Assembly: GCA_905250025.1 (NCBI GenBank)
Contig: CAJNOJ010000015.1
Span: 310,001-374,000, forward strand
Source: Adineta ricciae
Taxonomy: Eukaryota; Rotifera; Eurotatoria; Adinetida; Adinetidae
Length of the DNA: 64,000 bases
Direction of reading: 5' to 3'
Made by a program: the position numbers and the translations under genes
Shown: piece by piece, positions 50,401 through 63,087 of the stretch
How the letters are laid out: every line of letters starts with the position of its first letter
Numbering within the stretch: position 1 is the stretch's first letter
Notes under the pieces: model-generated
What the model was told of the DNA's origin: nothing
What the model saw: the letters and a program-made list of their open reading frames with translations, nothing else
Databases searched by the model: none

Positions 50401-53400
50401 GTGGGATGCCGCAGTAGGTTCTGTAACTGAGGTCAAGGAACTTTCTTCATCATCTCTATCTTCTGATAATGGAAGATGCCCTGTTGTTTGATCACTCGAT
50501 AATATTTCCTAAATATCACGATAAATGTAAAGATTATGCGTTGTTTTAGATGGTTACTCACGGATAGTGGAGGTGCTGTTGGAGTTGGTTCAAAAGCAGA
50601 AGCATCTTTCAATGACGTGATAGGCTAAAAATAGTGGTGAAGAATCTTCAAAATAAAATTTCATACTATAAAACTTACTGTCGCATCTGCAGTGGAAGAT
50701 GCTGCGTCATCGACATGTACTTGAATAGTAGATGCATTATCCTAAATGTTCAACATTGTTAGTTGTTGGAAATGTCGCTAGTATTATGGACGTACTACTA
50801 TTGGTGATGATGAAAGTTCCGTTGTTATTGGTACTGCTTCTTGGTCTTCTTTTCGTTCGCTGACTTCTTCAACCAAAACACTCGAAACATCCAATTGTGT
50901 CTGACGGATATCTGTTTCATTAGATGCAGACTCGGCAGTAATATCAAGCTCGTCGCTTTTATTAGCATCGTTGGATGTTACATTCGGTATTTCGACATCT
51001 TCAACAGAATTCGGACCTTTTTCTAATGGATTTTCAATTGATTGTGACGAAGACAATTCTGCAGTGGTATCTTGAATACTTTCCAGTACTGTACTTGGAT
51101 TGTTTTCTGTAGATTTTTCCTAAAAAATCATTTCTTATGTGCAGATTGTTACAAATAATGATCAGTTTGTCTACCTCTTCTATTGGAGTGGTGTTTTCAA
51201 GAATCGTGTCTTTTGTTTCACTTTCGAGTTTGAGCGGCTGTACTGCAGTGGTGGTGTGCATACTGGAAACAACACTTTGAATAGTTTCAATTAATGGTGT
51301 AATCGGTATTGAGATTGAATCTCGAAGAGAAGTAAAGAGAGATTCGGCTGTGCTATCAGATTCTATCCCTGAATTTTTGTCCTTGATTTAAAAAATAGAA
51401 GATTTTTCTGTACGGATATGTCCCATTGAAAAAAGACCACTTACGGATGAGTACTGTTGATGATCGCCCTGGCAACCATGATAGACATCGCTACTGATAA
51501 AGCGATTTGCTACTGCATCTGCAAGTGTATCGATTGAACTTCGAGTTACTGATTGTGATATCGAAGTTGGTTCCTCGGTGATTAATTCATCAGATTGGGA
51601 TGAAACGTTTTCTGAAATCTGTTCGAACGTTTTCATTTGACGTTTATCACTTGAGTCCGTTGATTCGGATTGCGACACTTCGTTGATAGTAAACGTGTCT
51701 TCTTTTGACGAGTCGTCGGTTGATGGCGATTGCGTATTAGTTGGACTAGGTGAATAAACTTGCTCAGAAGTATTAAGCGGCAAGTCGGTAGGTGATTCAA
51801 TAGATGGTTGGTCAGTAGGTGTACTTTGATCATCTACTACTGTAATCATCGTCTGTTCAGAAGTACTAGTCTCTTCTGTTAAACTTTGAGTAAGTGAGTT
51901 TTCTTCGTCGCCGTTGTCAACAACTGCTTCATCCCACGTTACGCGTTTCGCGAACTTTCTACCTGATGTACCATCATCAAGTGTTTGTTCTGCTGCATCT
52001 ATCATAGATATACCTTCTGGTGTACTTGATAGTAAATCTGTTTGCTGATCTTCGCTTGTTGAAATGTCTGACTGAACTACTTGTGATAGCCGTTCAGGCA
52101 ATGCAGCTGGTGCACTTTCTATTTCGTCTATTTTCGCTTCTGTCGGTGGTACTTCAGTCTGAGTTTGTTCACCAGCTAGTATTTCTTTTTCACCGGATAC
52201 GGTTGTTGTTCCTTCGTGTTGCTCTTCTTGTGTTGACGTTGTTTGTAGATCTTGACTATCTTCCTGATCTTGTGGTACGGTTGACGAAAGTGGTTGGTCA
52301 GATGTTGATTGAACTTCAGACTGATCAGTCAACGAATCGTTTGTTTCTTCTACTTTTTCTTCTGTCTGAATCAATAAAGTTTGCTTCGTACTTGGTGCAG
52401 ATTGTTGTTCTTCTTTTTCAGACTCTTTTGTAGTGGGCATAGTTTGAGAAACTTCTGAAACAGTTTGCTCTTCTTCTTCTTCTTCTGGTTCCTCAGCTGA
52501 ACTTGGAAGTTGTTTAACGTCTGAATGAGTGTGTGTTTCTTCCTCGATCGAAGTCGATAATTTATGTGCATCTACTTGTGAAGATATATCCGTATCGAGA
52601 TCAGACATAGCGGTGACAATTTTATCATATGACTCTTCACGAATCATATGACTTGATTTTTCTGTTTGAGAAGTAACATCCGTTCTGGCAGACTGCGATA
52701 GTTGAGTTTCAAGACGTTGATTCGGCACTGTTGGTGAATCGTCTGACGATAGTTGGTAGTCGAGCACACTTTTACCTGGACTCATACTGCTAATAGTCGA
52801 ACTTAATGGTGAAACACTAGCGAGAACTTCCGAGATCTGATTGATGAGCGAATCGTATTTATTCAAAGTATTTTCAAGAATTTGAATTGGTGCGGAAGCA
52901 GCGCTGATTAACTCATTGGTTGCAGCAGACTCCCGTTCAACTTTAGAGATTACACCAGAAACAGGAGTTTCAGGCGATGGATTGGCGATTGGCGATGGTT
53001 GAGTAATCAGTGATGATTGAAGCTCTTCATCAGGTTGAAATAGAAGTGTCTCAGGTCGACTAATTGATTTTTCAACTTTTGGGGTGGGTGAAATTATTCG
53101 TTCGGTCATAGTAACAGATTGATCAACAGTCGATGGGGTCGATTGAAATGGTACATAGGGAGTAGATGGCAATGTTTTGCTGGATGCTGCAAAGAGTGTA
53201 GTATGGATGTTCGAGGGTGGATACGATTGAACCGAATAAGGAGCCATAGGTTTATAGACACTTTCATATACTGTTTCAAATCGATTGAAATTTGGGGATG
53301 CTGTCGTCGACGGTTCTGAACGAGAAGGCAATGTTCGATAAGACGGCTGACTATCAACAGTTGAACTTGAAAGATTAGTATAAGTTGTGGCTGATGGTAG

Positions 53401-54080
53401 CGTTGATGAATGCAGCGACGTCGAATTGCTCGACGTATATGTTTGTGATTTGGGCGAAGAGTATTGTGTGCTCGAGAATGGTTCACATGTCGTTGATCTC
53501 TCAGGAATGAAGCTTGACGAATATGTAAAGCTTCCTGTAGACGGGAATAATGTCGGCTTATCGGATGCAGTCGATACTTGACTGCTAGTCATCGTATCAA
53601 AACGAGTTTCGCTCGTTTTCGGTAAACTACTTGTAAATATTGGTGTGATTGTTGGTTTGAGTGGAACTGGTGCAGAATTAGTGAACACAGATGTACTTAA
53701 ATGTTGGGTATGCCGGGCTGGAATCGGTTTTGAAGCAAATGTAGACAAATATGCATCAGTATAGTCGGAACTCGGTGGTGTGATTGCTTTCGATGGCAAT
53801 TGTCGACCTCTCATTTCGCCCGTACCAAAGAAGGTGACGGTCTTCACTTTTCGAGCGTAGTGACTACCACTACCATTGTACTCACTCCACTGATAGGCGC
53901 CCGAACGATCGTTGGCAGGAATCCATTGAACATTTAAACTAATCATCGCTGGACGGCGTCGATAACCACCATAGACCTGATCGAAAATGGTCGTTTCTAT
54001 TGGCGCCGATGGCACAGAGAGAGTGGGTGCACAGGATGCTGTCGAGAAACTACCCCTGGTAACACCCTCACTATCATTAC
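47411..54080 (-). CDS. giant Ser/Thr/Glu-rich tail exons of the intermediate-filament locus
   Basis: Nine exons chain in frame with GT/AG junctions: 54080-51445, 51381-51175, 51119-50796, 50741-50679, 50624-50562, 50508-49855, 49806-49369, 49301-48432, 48013-47411 (or to a donor at 47419). They encode about 1,950 residues, disordered, rich in Ser, Thr, Glu, Asp and Gln, with a 53-residue repeat. The first exon begins with a phase-1 acceptor and has no convincing start codon, so an upstream exon is needed. The nearest phase-1 donor is the intermediate-filament tail exon at 56424. An ATG at about 54147 just before that acceptor is an alternative start, which would make this a separate gene. Later junctions are all phase 0. 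Compare nestin and synemin, filament proteins with giant tails. Confidence 0.72.
49856..50286 (-). repeat. 53-residue tandem protein repeats (159-base period)
   Basis: Three coding repeats begin at about 50286, 50127 and 49968, exactly 53 codons apart. Their cores are TLEVIRDVITHPLATLSEKL, TLETIRDAVTHPISTLTETI and ALETLRDAITHPIATITERV. The third is cut short by the exon end. A diverged relative (LFTSLRDSISIPITPLIETI) sits two to four exons upstream at about 51330-51260. The core predicts an amphipathic helix in an otherwise disordered tail. Confidence 0.9.
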
Positions 54081-54451
54081 CTGTAAAGAAAACTGAGACA
54101 TAAAACATATTCTTGAATTTACGATCGCCTAGCATCAAATCATGCATTTTTGTGGTGGATGAAGCACTCTTCAATCAATCAATCAATCCATCATTCATTC
54201 GTATCATCATGCTTTGTGTGAATATGAGCTATTTCAGCTGAAACTACGTGTATTAAAAGACGAAGAGAAAAAAGAAAGAACATAAAAGAGAATGAAAAAC
54301 TACTGCTAGTATAAGAATGGATTAGATGAGCAAACTGAACTAGAAAGCAAGGTAAGAAAAATGAGTATAGATAAGACTATAGTAATAGTAGTAAAAGAAT
54401 ATATCACTGGCGACAACATATAAACTGTGTTCGATTAAAGTCCAGTTCTTG

Positions 54452-55245
54452 TCAAGCATCAAGTGCTTTCAGCCGCAAGGCCAATGCACCTTCAGGTTCA
54501 AGAGTGAACCAATCATCGATTAAGTTTCCATCGTCTAAGTTATAGTTACCCAATGTAACCAATGCTTGACCCATGAAAACTTTGTCTGTTGAAAACAGCG
54601 AACGATCGTTTTTGACCGTAAGATCAAGAGTTTTTAACTTGGCTTCTTCATATGTCATATCATATTCGAATGTTTCATCAAAAACAGGTGCTAATGTATC
54701 TTTCATAATTCGAGTGCGTCGTTTGGTCTTCTTACGCTTGTCCGGTAACAATAACAAACGTACATACGGATCCGATAGACTATTCTTATCCGTATTAATC
54801 AAATCACGTGCTTCGTATACACGTACGATAAGTTTACCGCGTGTTCGATCATATCGGATACCGCAGCGAATTTGACCATAACCATCGTCTTTACGTGTAA
54901 CCGGTAAACGATCACGTCGTTCGTTTGGATCCTCCAACGATGAGTCGTCACCTTCACCACCACGTTGACCAGATGAACTTCGATCAATGGATCCACTCTG
55001 TTCTCGAACTCGATTAAGTGCACTACCACTTCGATTGATTTCTTCTCGAATTGTCGGCGGATGACGAACATTGTCACCAGATGTTGATGGCGGAAGATTT
55101 GCGCTACGTTCGTATGATGAACTTGTTCCTGGACCAGAACGATAGAAGTCGTCTCGATTGCGATTTCCACCAACATAATCACTACCACCTACACCACGTT
55201 GGTTACCACTGGAATCGCGTTCAATGGAGGATCGCTCATCTGATT
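54452..55245 (-). CDS. C2-domain terminal exon, probably an alternative end of the filament locus
   Basis: One exon runs from an acceptor (TTATAG at 55246-55251) to a stop, 264 codons. It has no in-frame ATG before its domain, so it must be spliced to an upstream coding exon. Its first 105 residues are Ser/Gly/Arg-rich and disordered (SDERSSIERDSSGNQRG). A type I C2 domain follows: GKLIVRVYEARDLINTDKNS, DPYVRLLLLPDKRKKTKRRT, TLAPVFDETFEYDM and VFMGQALVTLGNY. Aspartates in loop 1 (NTD, SDP) and loop 3 (KND, STD) suggest calcium and phospholipid binding. The nearest phase-compatible donor is the filament tail exon at 56424, which would give a 796-residue rod-plus-C2 protein. A separate gene with an unseen 5' exon is the alternative. 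Confidence 0.72.
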
Positions 55246-56423
55246 CTATAAGGATGATAACATATTTTGCATATTTTATTTAATTAAATTCTACGACGAT
55301 CAACGATCACGAAAAACATTGACTTGACGATGACGACAATAATAATGAAGATAACGACGAAAAAATATCGACGAGATGCCGGTTTAACTAATCACATTTT
55401 CCGTTCGGATCGCTTATCCAATTGTGAATTCTTTTGTGCCTAATTATCTCAATGTCTCATTCTAGATGTGAACATTTCCGAACGGAAAAGATCTTTCTCG
55501 AGTAGACGTACAAAATGTCGAATCATCTGATACGTTTTCAAACACCAATTATTTATTTGTTAACTAACTAAATACAATATTGAATAAGCAGACAATCACA
55601 ACAATGAACAAGCAAACAAAGGAAAGAGGAGAAGCGGTGCAAACATGCAAATCTCTGCTCCTTCAAAAGAAAAATATTTCGAAAAGAATTTCCTTCATTC
55701 TTCTTCGATTTTATGAGGAAAACAGAAGAAGACGATGATATCTTTTCAGTGGACATTTCTTGATGTTTTCAAATCTGAAGAAATATAGTTCATGTTCTTG
55801 TCATGTCTTGTTTCTACTCGTTTGGTTTTGGAATGAAAAGAGACGACTCTAATGAAGGGAAAAAGAGAGAGAGAGAGAGAGAGAAAGCAAACAAATGTTC
55901 AGTGTTCACATTGCTAACAGAAATCAAACGAAACGAAACGAAACGAATACACTTGACTAGCGATTAAGACTAAGTTAATCATATTTATATATGTATGTGT
56001 GTTGTAGTTCAAGAGAGAAGAATGTCTTGTATTCATTATGATAATTATGTTTTGCCAATCGTACCTAGAAAAAGAAATCATAGGAAGGTTCGATAAGTGA
56101 TTTCATTTTACAATTATCCGTTTTGCTCGATTGAAATTCTCGAATGACGCTCGGCTTATCTTTTAGGCAAAAGATTGACATTTAATCGTATTTACATGTA
56201 ATCATTACTCTTTCCTATTGTCAAGGTTGACCTTCTGTAATTATTGATAAGAGTTTGTTTTACTTTCAACATCAGTTGTGTTTCTCAAATTAAAATATTT
56301 CGTCTATTTGAAGGATAGTGCAAAGAGGAGACAAAGCAAGGATAAGAACGTATCCGGCATGCAATAGGTGTATTAAATCACAACGAGCAACATGACATAG
56401 TGTACAATAGGTTTTCTTCTTAC
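55246..56423 (-). other. long intron or intergenic stretch between filament tail and C2 exon
   Basis: About 1.2 kb with no supported coding exon on either strand. It includes a GA microsatellite (55864-55883) and AT-rich filler. The 62-codon frame 55568-55756 (minus) has an ATG but low complexity and no splice partner. Confidence 0.5.
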
Positions 56424-59009
56424 CTTGACCACCGCTGGTTGTTCGATAGGAACGTGAATATGAATATGATGACGTGCCTCCGCTGCCAGCTGCACCACCG
56501 GTAGTGGTGCTGCTACCACCAGCACCTCCACTACTTGCTCCGCCACTACCACCAGCTCCACCGGCAGCAGCGAAATCTGCTCGTGCTTGTTCTTCAACGT
56601 TGGAAACTATTTGTTTTAGACCCGCTCTGAAGAGATACAAAAATGTTGTCTTTTAATCTACATTTCCTTTTGGATTATTTACCTGTTTTCTTCTCCTTCT
56701 AATAGTTTTCTATAAATGGCAATTTCTGCATCCAGCGATGATTTTGTTGTTACCAATTCATCATAATCACGTCCTAATTCTTCTAGTCGAGCTCGTAGTT
56801 CTTGAATTTCCCGATCTCGTTCGTTAGATGCTTGAATACCTTCACGTCGTTCAATCTGTACAAGTTCTTCTAATTCTTGAATACGATTTTCTAACTCGCC
56901 ATTCTAAATCAAACGTTCTCTTCGAGTTATTCTTTTCTTATCCGATGAAATCTATTTACTCTTTGACGCATAGCCGAAATATCTTTTCGTGAATCTGTAA
57001 CCAACGTACGTAGTTTTTTAATTTCCTCTCGCTCACGAACACTTTCCGGTCCTTCAATTGCACGACGAGCTTGTACTTCTTGGACCTATTTTTCCATCAA
57101 ATAATTATGAAATATCGATCAAGTCAAAACACCTTACCGCTTGTGTCACTTTTATACGGTACCACGATTCCAATTCATTACGTTGTTGATTATTGAGCTG
57201 TTCATATTCTTCTCTGATGTCTCGAATTGCATTGGATAATTCATGTTTAAAGAAATTCGATGGATCTAAAGCTGTTCCAATAAGATTCGCATGTTTTAAT
57301 TCTTCAATTTCTTGAGCGTGAATTTGTTTTAGAAAATTAATTTCTTCTTCCAGACTCTGTTTTTCATTTTCTAATTGCACACGTGCAATCGTTTCCTGAT
57401 CCAGATCTTGCGTGACACGTTGAATGTCTAAGATGAGTTTCTGAGACTCAGCACGAAAACGTTTTTGTTCATCCTCCAAATCGGCTAAAATAGCATCAAA
57501 GCATGATCTTTCGATATTCAATGTTCAATTGATTTACCTATGCGACGACGGAATAGATTAAGATCTGCTTCATTGTCGGCGAGTTGTTTTTGTAATGCTT
57601 CTATTTTTTGTCGATCGGTATCTCTTCCGGCTAATAATGTTTCGTATCTAAATCGGTTCCAGCGAATAGTTTCTTAAGAGAAAAGTCGTGTTTCTATCAT
57701 ACTTGTCCTTATATTTTAATGTTTCTTCTTCGGCACGTTTAGCACGAAGTTCAGCTGTTGCTCGATCTTTGGAAGTTTCATCAATAATACGACGCGCTTC
57801 GCGTATTTCCACTTCATACATTTCCTTAACTTTACCCGTTTCCGAACCCCATTTTCCTCTGATGAAAGTGTTGACATATGAGAACAAAGATGAGTACTCG
57901 AAATGAAATTTACCGTAAATGTTCCAATTCAAGTTGAAGTTTCTTATTGAGTGCTTCCAAATATCGTACACGTTCAATGTAGGATGCAAAACGATCATTA
58001 AGATGACTTAATTCTCGTTTTTCACGTTCACGGTTTTCTCTTCAAAGGAACAAAAACACATATTTTAATTTCTTTTGTTTCATTCATTTACTCATGAGGA
58101 TAACTCAGCTCAATGTTTCTTGATAATTAGAAAAGAATAAACACCTAGACGATCTCGAGAGATGAAAACACGCTCAGATGGAGACTTCAGTTGATCCCCT
58201 GTGTAAGTCTTCCATTAGAACTTTAAATACAACCTTCGTGTAATATTTAGATTATGACGAAGAGCAAACAATCCATAAATCACCATCCATCAAATTAATC
58301 TGACTAAAACGAGATTTTCTTTTAGAAACAACATGTTTATATCATAGTTTATCTGACTATCATCCTCACGACAGTCGCTTTGTTTTTGTTTATGATACTA
58401 GTTGTTAAATAACATTCTGGACATTTACACCGAGTGATGCTCGTAGTGATGTCGGCAGCATCTAACGTCAGTCTAACATGTGGTGTCACGCACAGTTGGA
58501 CTTTCTCGCTCATACTATCATCGATCGAATTACATTCTTGTGAGAAGAAGGCGGGTATCATTCTTTCTAGTCACTAATCAAAGTAGCTAATCAGAGAACA
58601 AACACACGTACATATCTGTGATTAATCGATTCACTTGATGTAATATGGTACGAGAGAATTCGAACAGAACAAGAAGCAGAGATTTTGATTGTTCAACTTA
58701 CTGAATAGCGACGACAGCCGCCGATTTGCCACCTGGCTTAAGTGGAACACCAGGACCTGTACCGTAGGAATAGAATCGTTCCATGATAATGTTGTTTGAT
58801 GATGGTACAACTCGATTTGTTGTAATATTCGTAGGACGCGGAGCTATTTGTGAACGATAATGAGTCGTTTCTTCTTCTTCTATGCGATGTTGTTGAGACG
58901 AAGATGAAGAAGGATCACGACGTTGATCTCGTTCATCACGATCTCCTCCACTACGTCGATTATTCGATCCATCACGATCTGAATCTCGATAATTCCCGCG
59001 ATTATCCAT
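56424..59009 (-). CDS. cytoplasmic intermediate-filament protein, head and rod exons
   Basis: Eight exons (59009-58702, 58039-57914, 57858-57703, 57647-57538, 57484-57138, 57085-56960, 56903-56683, 56626-56424) splice in frame to 532 residues ending in phase 1. Residues 1-103 form an Arg/Asp/Ser-rich head. Coil 1 starts with the filament consensus [18 protein letters not shown] long coil 1B follows, as in lamins and protostome filaments. The rod ends with the helix termination motif [18 protein letters not shown]. The tail exon is Gly/Ser/Thr-rich and ends in an open donor, not a stop, so one or more 3' exons must follow. Candidates in frame are the C2 exon and the giant tail. The intron after exon 1 (662 bases) is long. 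Start ATG follows a TTCTAG acceptor. Confidence 0.93.
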
Positions 59010-60316
59010 TGGTCGAAGAAATTTTGGCGAAACTAGAATAATTAGATAGAAAATAAGAGAGATCTCCACCTGTGTACAATGATATTTATTTTATAATAGA
59101 ATTTCCCTCATAAATAATTCTACTTGCCTTCTTTCCCTCGGAAAGTATGTAACGGAGAACAAATATATAAATAATAAGCGTTCGAAGGAAGAAATGTGTG
59201 TGCAGACTTCGATCTTTAGAAAAAAAATAATAAATGCTGACGTCGAAACGGACCTTTCTTTAGGGAACAAAAATATAAGTTTTTTTTCTTCTTTTTTTTT
59301 TTTTGTTTCAAAGCCACAATAACTAGCACTAGACACCGGAGAAGATCAGAGACACAAATCGAGAAGAAAATAGCAAGCTGTTTTTCCTGACTCTCATTTT
59401 CCTTTCTCTCTTGCTGCGCTACAGAGACGAGTAATAATAACTCTTTTCTGCGTTTACGTCTTTTCCTTTTCTCGGTTTCTGCTACTTGTTCCTGTGAACA
59501 AAATATGCGAAGCCCATCCTCTGCGGCAGTAACTGCGGTAAAAGTGGCATTTCCATCTTCTTCCCATTTTCTCGGCTTCTCTGCTTTTCACTAACAAAAA
59601 AAGAAAGAAACTGGTTCAAACTTCCTCTTATTCACTTCGATAGTAAAAAAATAAAAAGAAAAAAAATTGTGTTTTTTCTTGCTTTCATTACTCTTTTCTC
59701 TTACTCTCTCTCTCTCTCTCTGCCGTATCCTCTTCCCTTAATAACAAAGAGAATCGAAGAGATGTGGTAATTTCATCTGTGATGCATCCTTTCCCTTTCT
59801 CTCTATCTTTCGATTGCGTGATGATGTACCACAGTGCGTAAAGATCAGTGGTATGTCTATTTGTATGATGTGCACTAGCCATCATCATTCAATAACAAAT
59901 AGAAGCAAATTTTATGCAACGATCTGTAATAATAAAATTATTCCTAAATGAATTCGTAGGCGTACAGAGATATGTACATAGACGGAAAGTAATGAACGGA
60001 TTATTTGAATATTCGATCTGCAGAAGAGGAAAAATAGAAAAGAGAGAAAAAGGAAAATTTGTAATAGAAAAGACCCAGGGAATGAATAACTCTATTCGGT
60101 TAGTTAGAGCAAAACCAATTGAATCTCGAATGCTAAATAGGACAACAGCAAAAAGAAACGGGGAAAAGAAACTTTACAGTGACATATATCTATGAATAAA
60201 TGATGAGAATGCGTATTTCATTTGAGCAAGAAAGCAATCACATTGCACAGGCATTGAATGATTTCTGTCTATGGATAGAAAATCGCTTGGTGATTGAAAG
60301 CTTTTCTTCACTCAAC

Positions 60317-60352
<36 letters not shown>

Positions 60353-63087
60353 ATTTGGCATATCAACTATTTTCCTAACAGTTCCCTATTGACTTTCGAT
60401 TGATGACAGAAGATCATGATGACAGATACATATAAACTTGTTGTACCTATATGTATGCACTAACTATGATATACAAGTTGTCTTGTCTCATATAGTAAAC
60501 TCCAGAGAAAAAACAAACACCTGCTATTCAATCTTCTCACTATCCAATTACTTATTTGAATTAAATTCTAGAAGACATCATTCAGATGTATTCGAACATG
60601 CCATAAGATCATTAAGACAACGAAAGAGCTTCATTTGTAAATATATTATTTGAGATAATAAACGATTTCCCGAGTGTGAAGACACTGAAATGAATAGACG
60701 ACCTTCTACTAAAAACATATCCATGACATAAGTCTCCTGATAAGCAAGTCATTGATGGAATATTTTAATATTTGTTTATTTATCATTCCTCCAATGATAG
60801 ACGCATTAAAAGAACAACTCGCTCAATAGTATTCAACAAGAACTAATTATCAATTTGCATGTATGCATATATTAATTCTCAGGAACAAAATCAGTATTCT
60901 CATTATATTTAGATTATAGACATATATCGATAGACGAATTCATAAATATTTCCTCTGCAAGTTTCTGTCTGGATATAAATATATCCTTGCCTATAATAAT
61001 CTTTATTATAGAGACTGTTCGTATGACATACCGTAAGGCAATACGTGCTATCAGTAGAGACGTACACCGATCGATCTTTGTTAATGGGGGGAAGGCTAGC
61101 TGTTTTTTTCTGCTGCTAGACACAACTTTTTTTAATACACTGACGATTACACTAGTGGGAGATACGAGTTCGTAGCACAAAGAGAGAGGGAAAGGATGTA
61201 GAGAGGTTATTCCTCTTTTTTTCCTCAAATACGGGCTATTAACATGTCGAAAGAAAAATCTTTTCTCTCCCCTTAGCACCCATTATCATCATTTTCGCCT
61301 TCTACCATTCTTTCCTCAGCTATCGATCGTATATTTTTGTTTGTTCTATCTCCAACGGCAAGTAAATAGAGTTGCGTGTCTTCAACTCGACAACGTCAGA
61401 TACTCAAAATGGTGTCACTCACAATTATCCTCATGAAAGGTTGACAGAATAACAAGAATATGTGTCAAATGAGAAAACACATTACACCAAGACAGGAAGA
61501 TTAAGACAAAGATATCCTTTTTAGCGATAGTTCACTTTTGACTTAAAACGCCTAGTTTATGCTCGAGACAAGAAATGATATTTCGATCTTGAGGTTTTTC
61601 TCTTTGTTCTTCTAGTCTGCCTATTCCAAAGGCGCACGAAGTATTTGACAACAATTGTCTCATTAACATCAGCATTTTTTTCTTGGACGATGTCATTTCC
61701 TGATTGATAGAAAAAAACCGAAGAAGTGTGTCTATATACTTGACGCAACGTCGTCAGCATTCAAGTATGTAAGAATAATGGCGAAAACTACCAATCGGAA
61801 GATACGAATCGAAGCACGTACTTGCTGCTAATGAAATTTTCCACTATGAAATGATCATTACAAACCACAGCTAGCAAACATCTACTTGACTAGTGAATTT
61901 AATCAAATGAACATCGTTTCTCCTCACTAGCAAAGTGTTCCTGCGAAAAGGGCGCCTAAGTGAACTCCGATATTTCTAATAGAAACTATGGAGGAATTAT
62001 TTATATCCATTTCTAGTCTGTTTTATTTCAGGAAATTACAACCATATCCTGAGTAGTCAGATTAACATGTATGGATGTATTTCAACATTCGTAACTAACT
62101 AAACAAATTGCTGTTTGTATTTCTATTCAATAAAAAGAATTAGTAACTGTTATGATTTCACGTCATTTAGTTAATACAATGCAAATCAATGTGAGAAAAG
62201 TCGAGTTCTTTATGTTGAAATGAAAATACGGTAGTTTCAATGAATGTCAATTATTGCAGTAATATCTCTCTCATAACTCAGACGCCGCAGGCCTTTTTCT
62301 TCTAACTAAAGATTTAATCGAAAGAATGAAAGGAGAAGCAACGGCATTGACCTATACAATAATCAATAATGCAAGCATTAGAAGTGTTTGATAACTTTAG
62401 CTTGTCAATGTCATAAAAACAGTTAAGAAGGAGCATGCGGCGAGTAGAGAAATTCTAATTATCAATCGTTCTCTCATTTCCACGCAGACAAAAACCATAC
62501 TTTTCTTGGCTCTTACATTAATCATGTCGAATAACTGAGGTTTACCGTATGAATTGCTTTACTTTTCTCCGGCCAATAATATCGCCGCCATCGTTCCGTA
62601 AAACCAACATCTTATGTCATTGTTACTGCAGGCTTCGACAATGAAACCTATTAGCACGAGTAACAATCTACTCGCTTCGTTGATCTATCGTTCAGCAAAT
62701 CAGAAAACTAACAAACCTATCCTTCTTATCTCTATTCAATGGCAAAATTTCAGTTGCATCTAGTTGATCATATAAATATCCTTCACCATTGATTTAGAAT
62801 TTGTGTTAATCATTGCAATCAATAGTCCGTAACCCAAGCAAAAATCATATCTATCTTTCTCCTCTTTCAACATATACATGTATATTGCTAAAAGATAAAC
62901 CTGAACACCAAAAACATATGTTCTTTCTGAAATGACATAAAACTTATCTAACTCTCCTTAATAAACACGTACAAACACAGAGAGAAACATAAACTTGATT
63001 AAAAATGATGATTATGGGAAAAGTCTTTTTTTTGTCGAATTTTTGTGATTTTTTGTATTTTGATTTAAAATTTCGCTCTTCAGCTAT
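59010..63087. other. 4 kb gene-poor interval
   Basis: No gene is supported over about 4 kb between the two filament genes. It contains CT/GA microsatellites (59704-59721, 60321-60350), several purine or pyrimidine tracts and short AT-biased frames on both strands. The left part should hold the promoter of the filament locus and the right part the 3' flank of the second filament gene. Confidence 0.55.
60321..60350. repeat. (AG)n microsatellite
   Basis: About 14 AG units in non-coding DNA. It falls inside a chance 67-codon frame and produces an Arg-Glu run there. Confidence 0.9.

Noticed and set aside
54452-54560. A donor inside the C2 exon (TTGG|GTAACT) that could splice to 54080
   Set aside because: Phase fits, but it would delete the last strands of the C2 fold. 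The exon's own stop is a simpler end.
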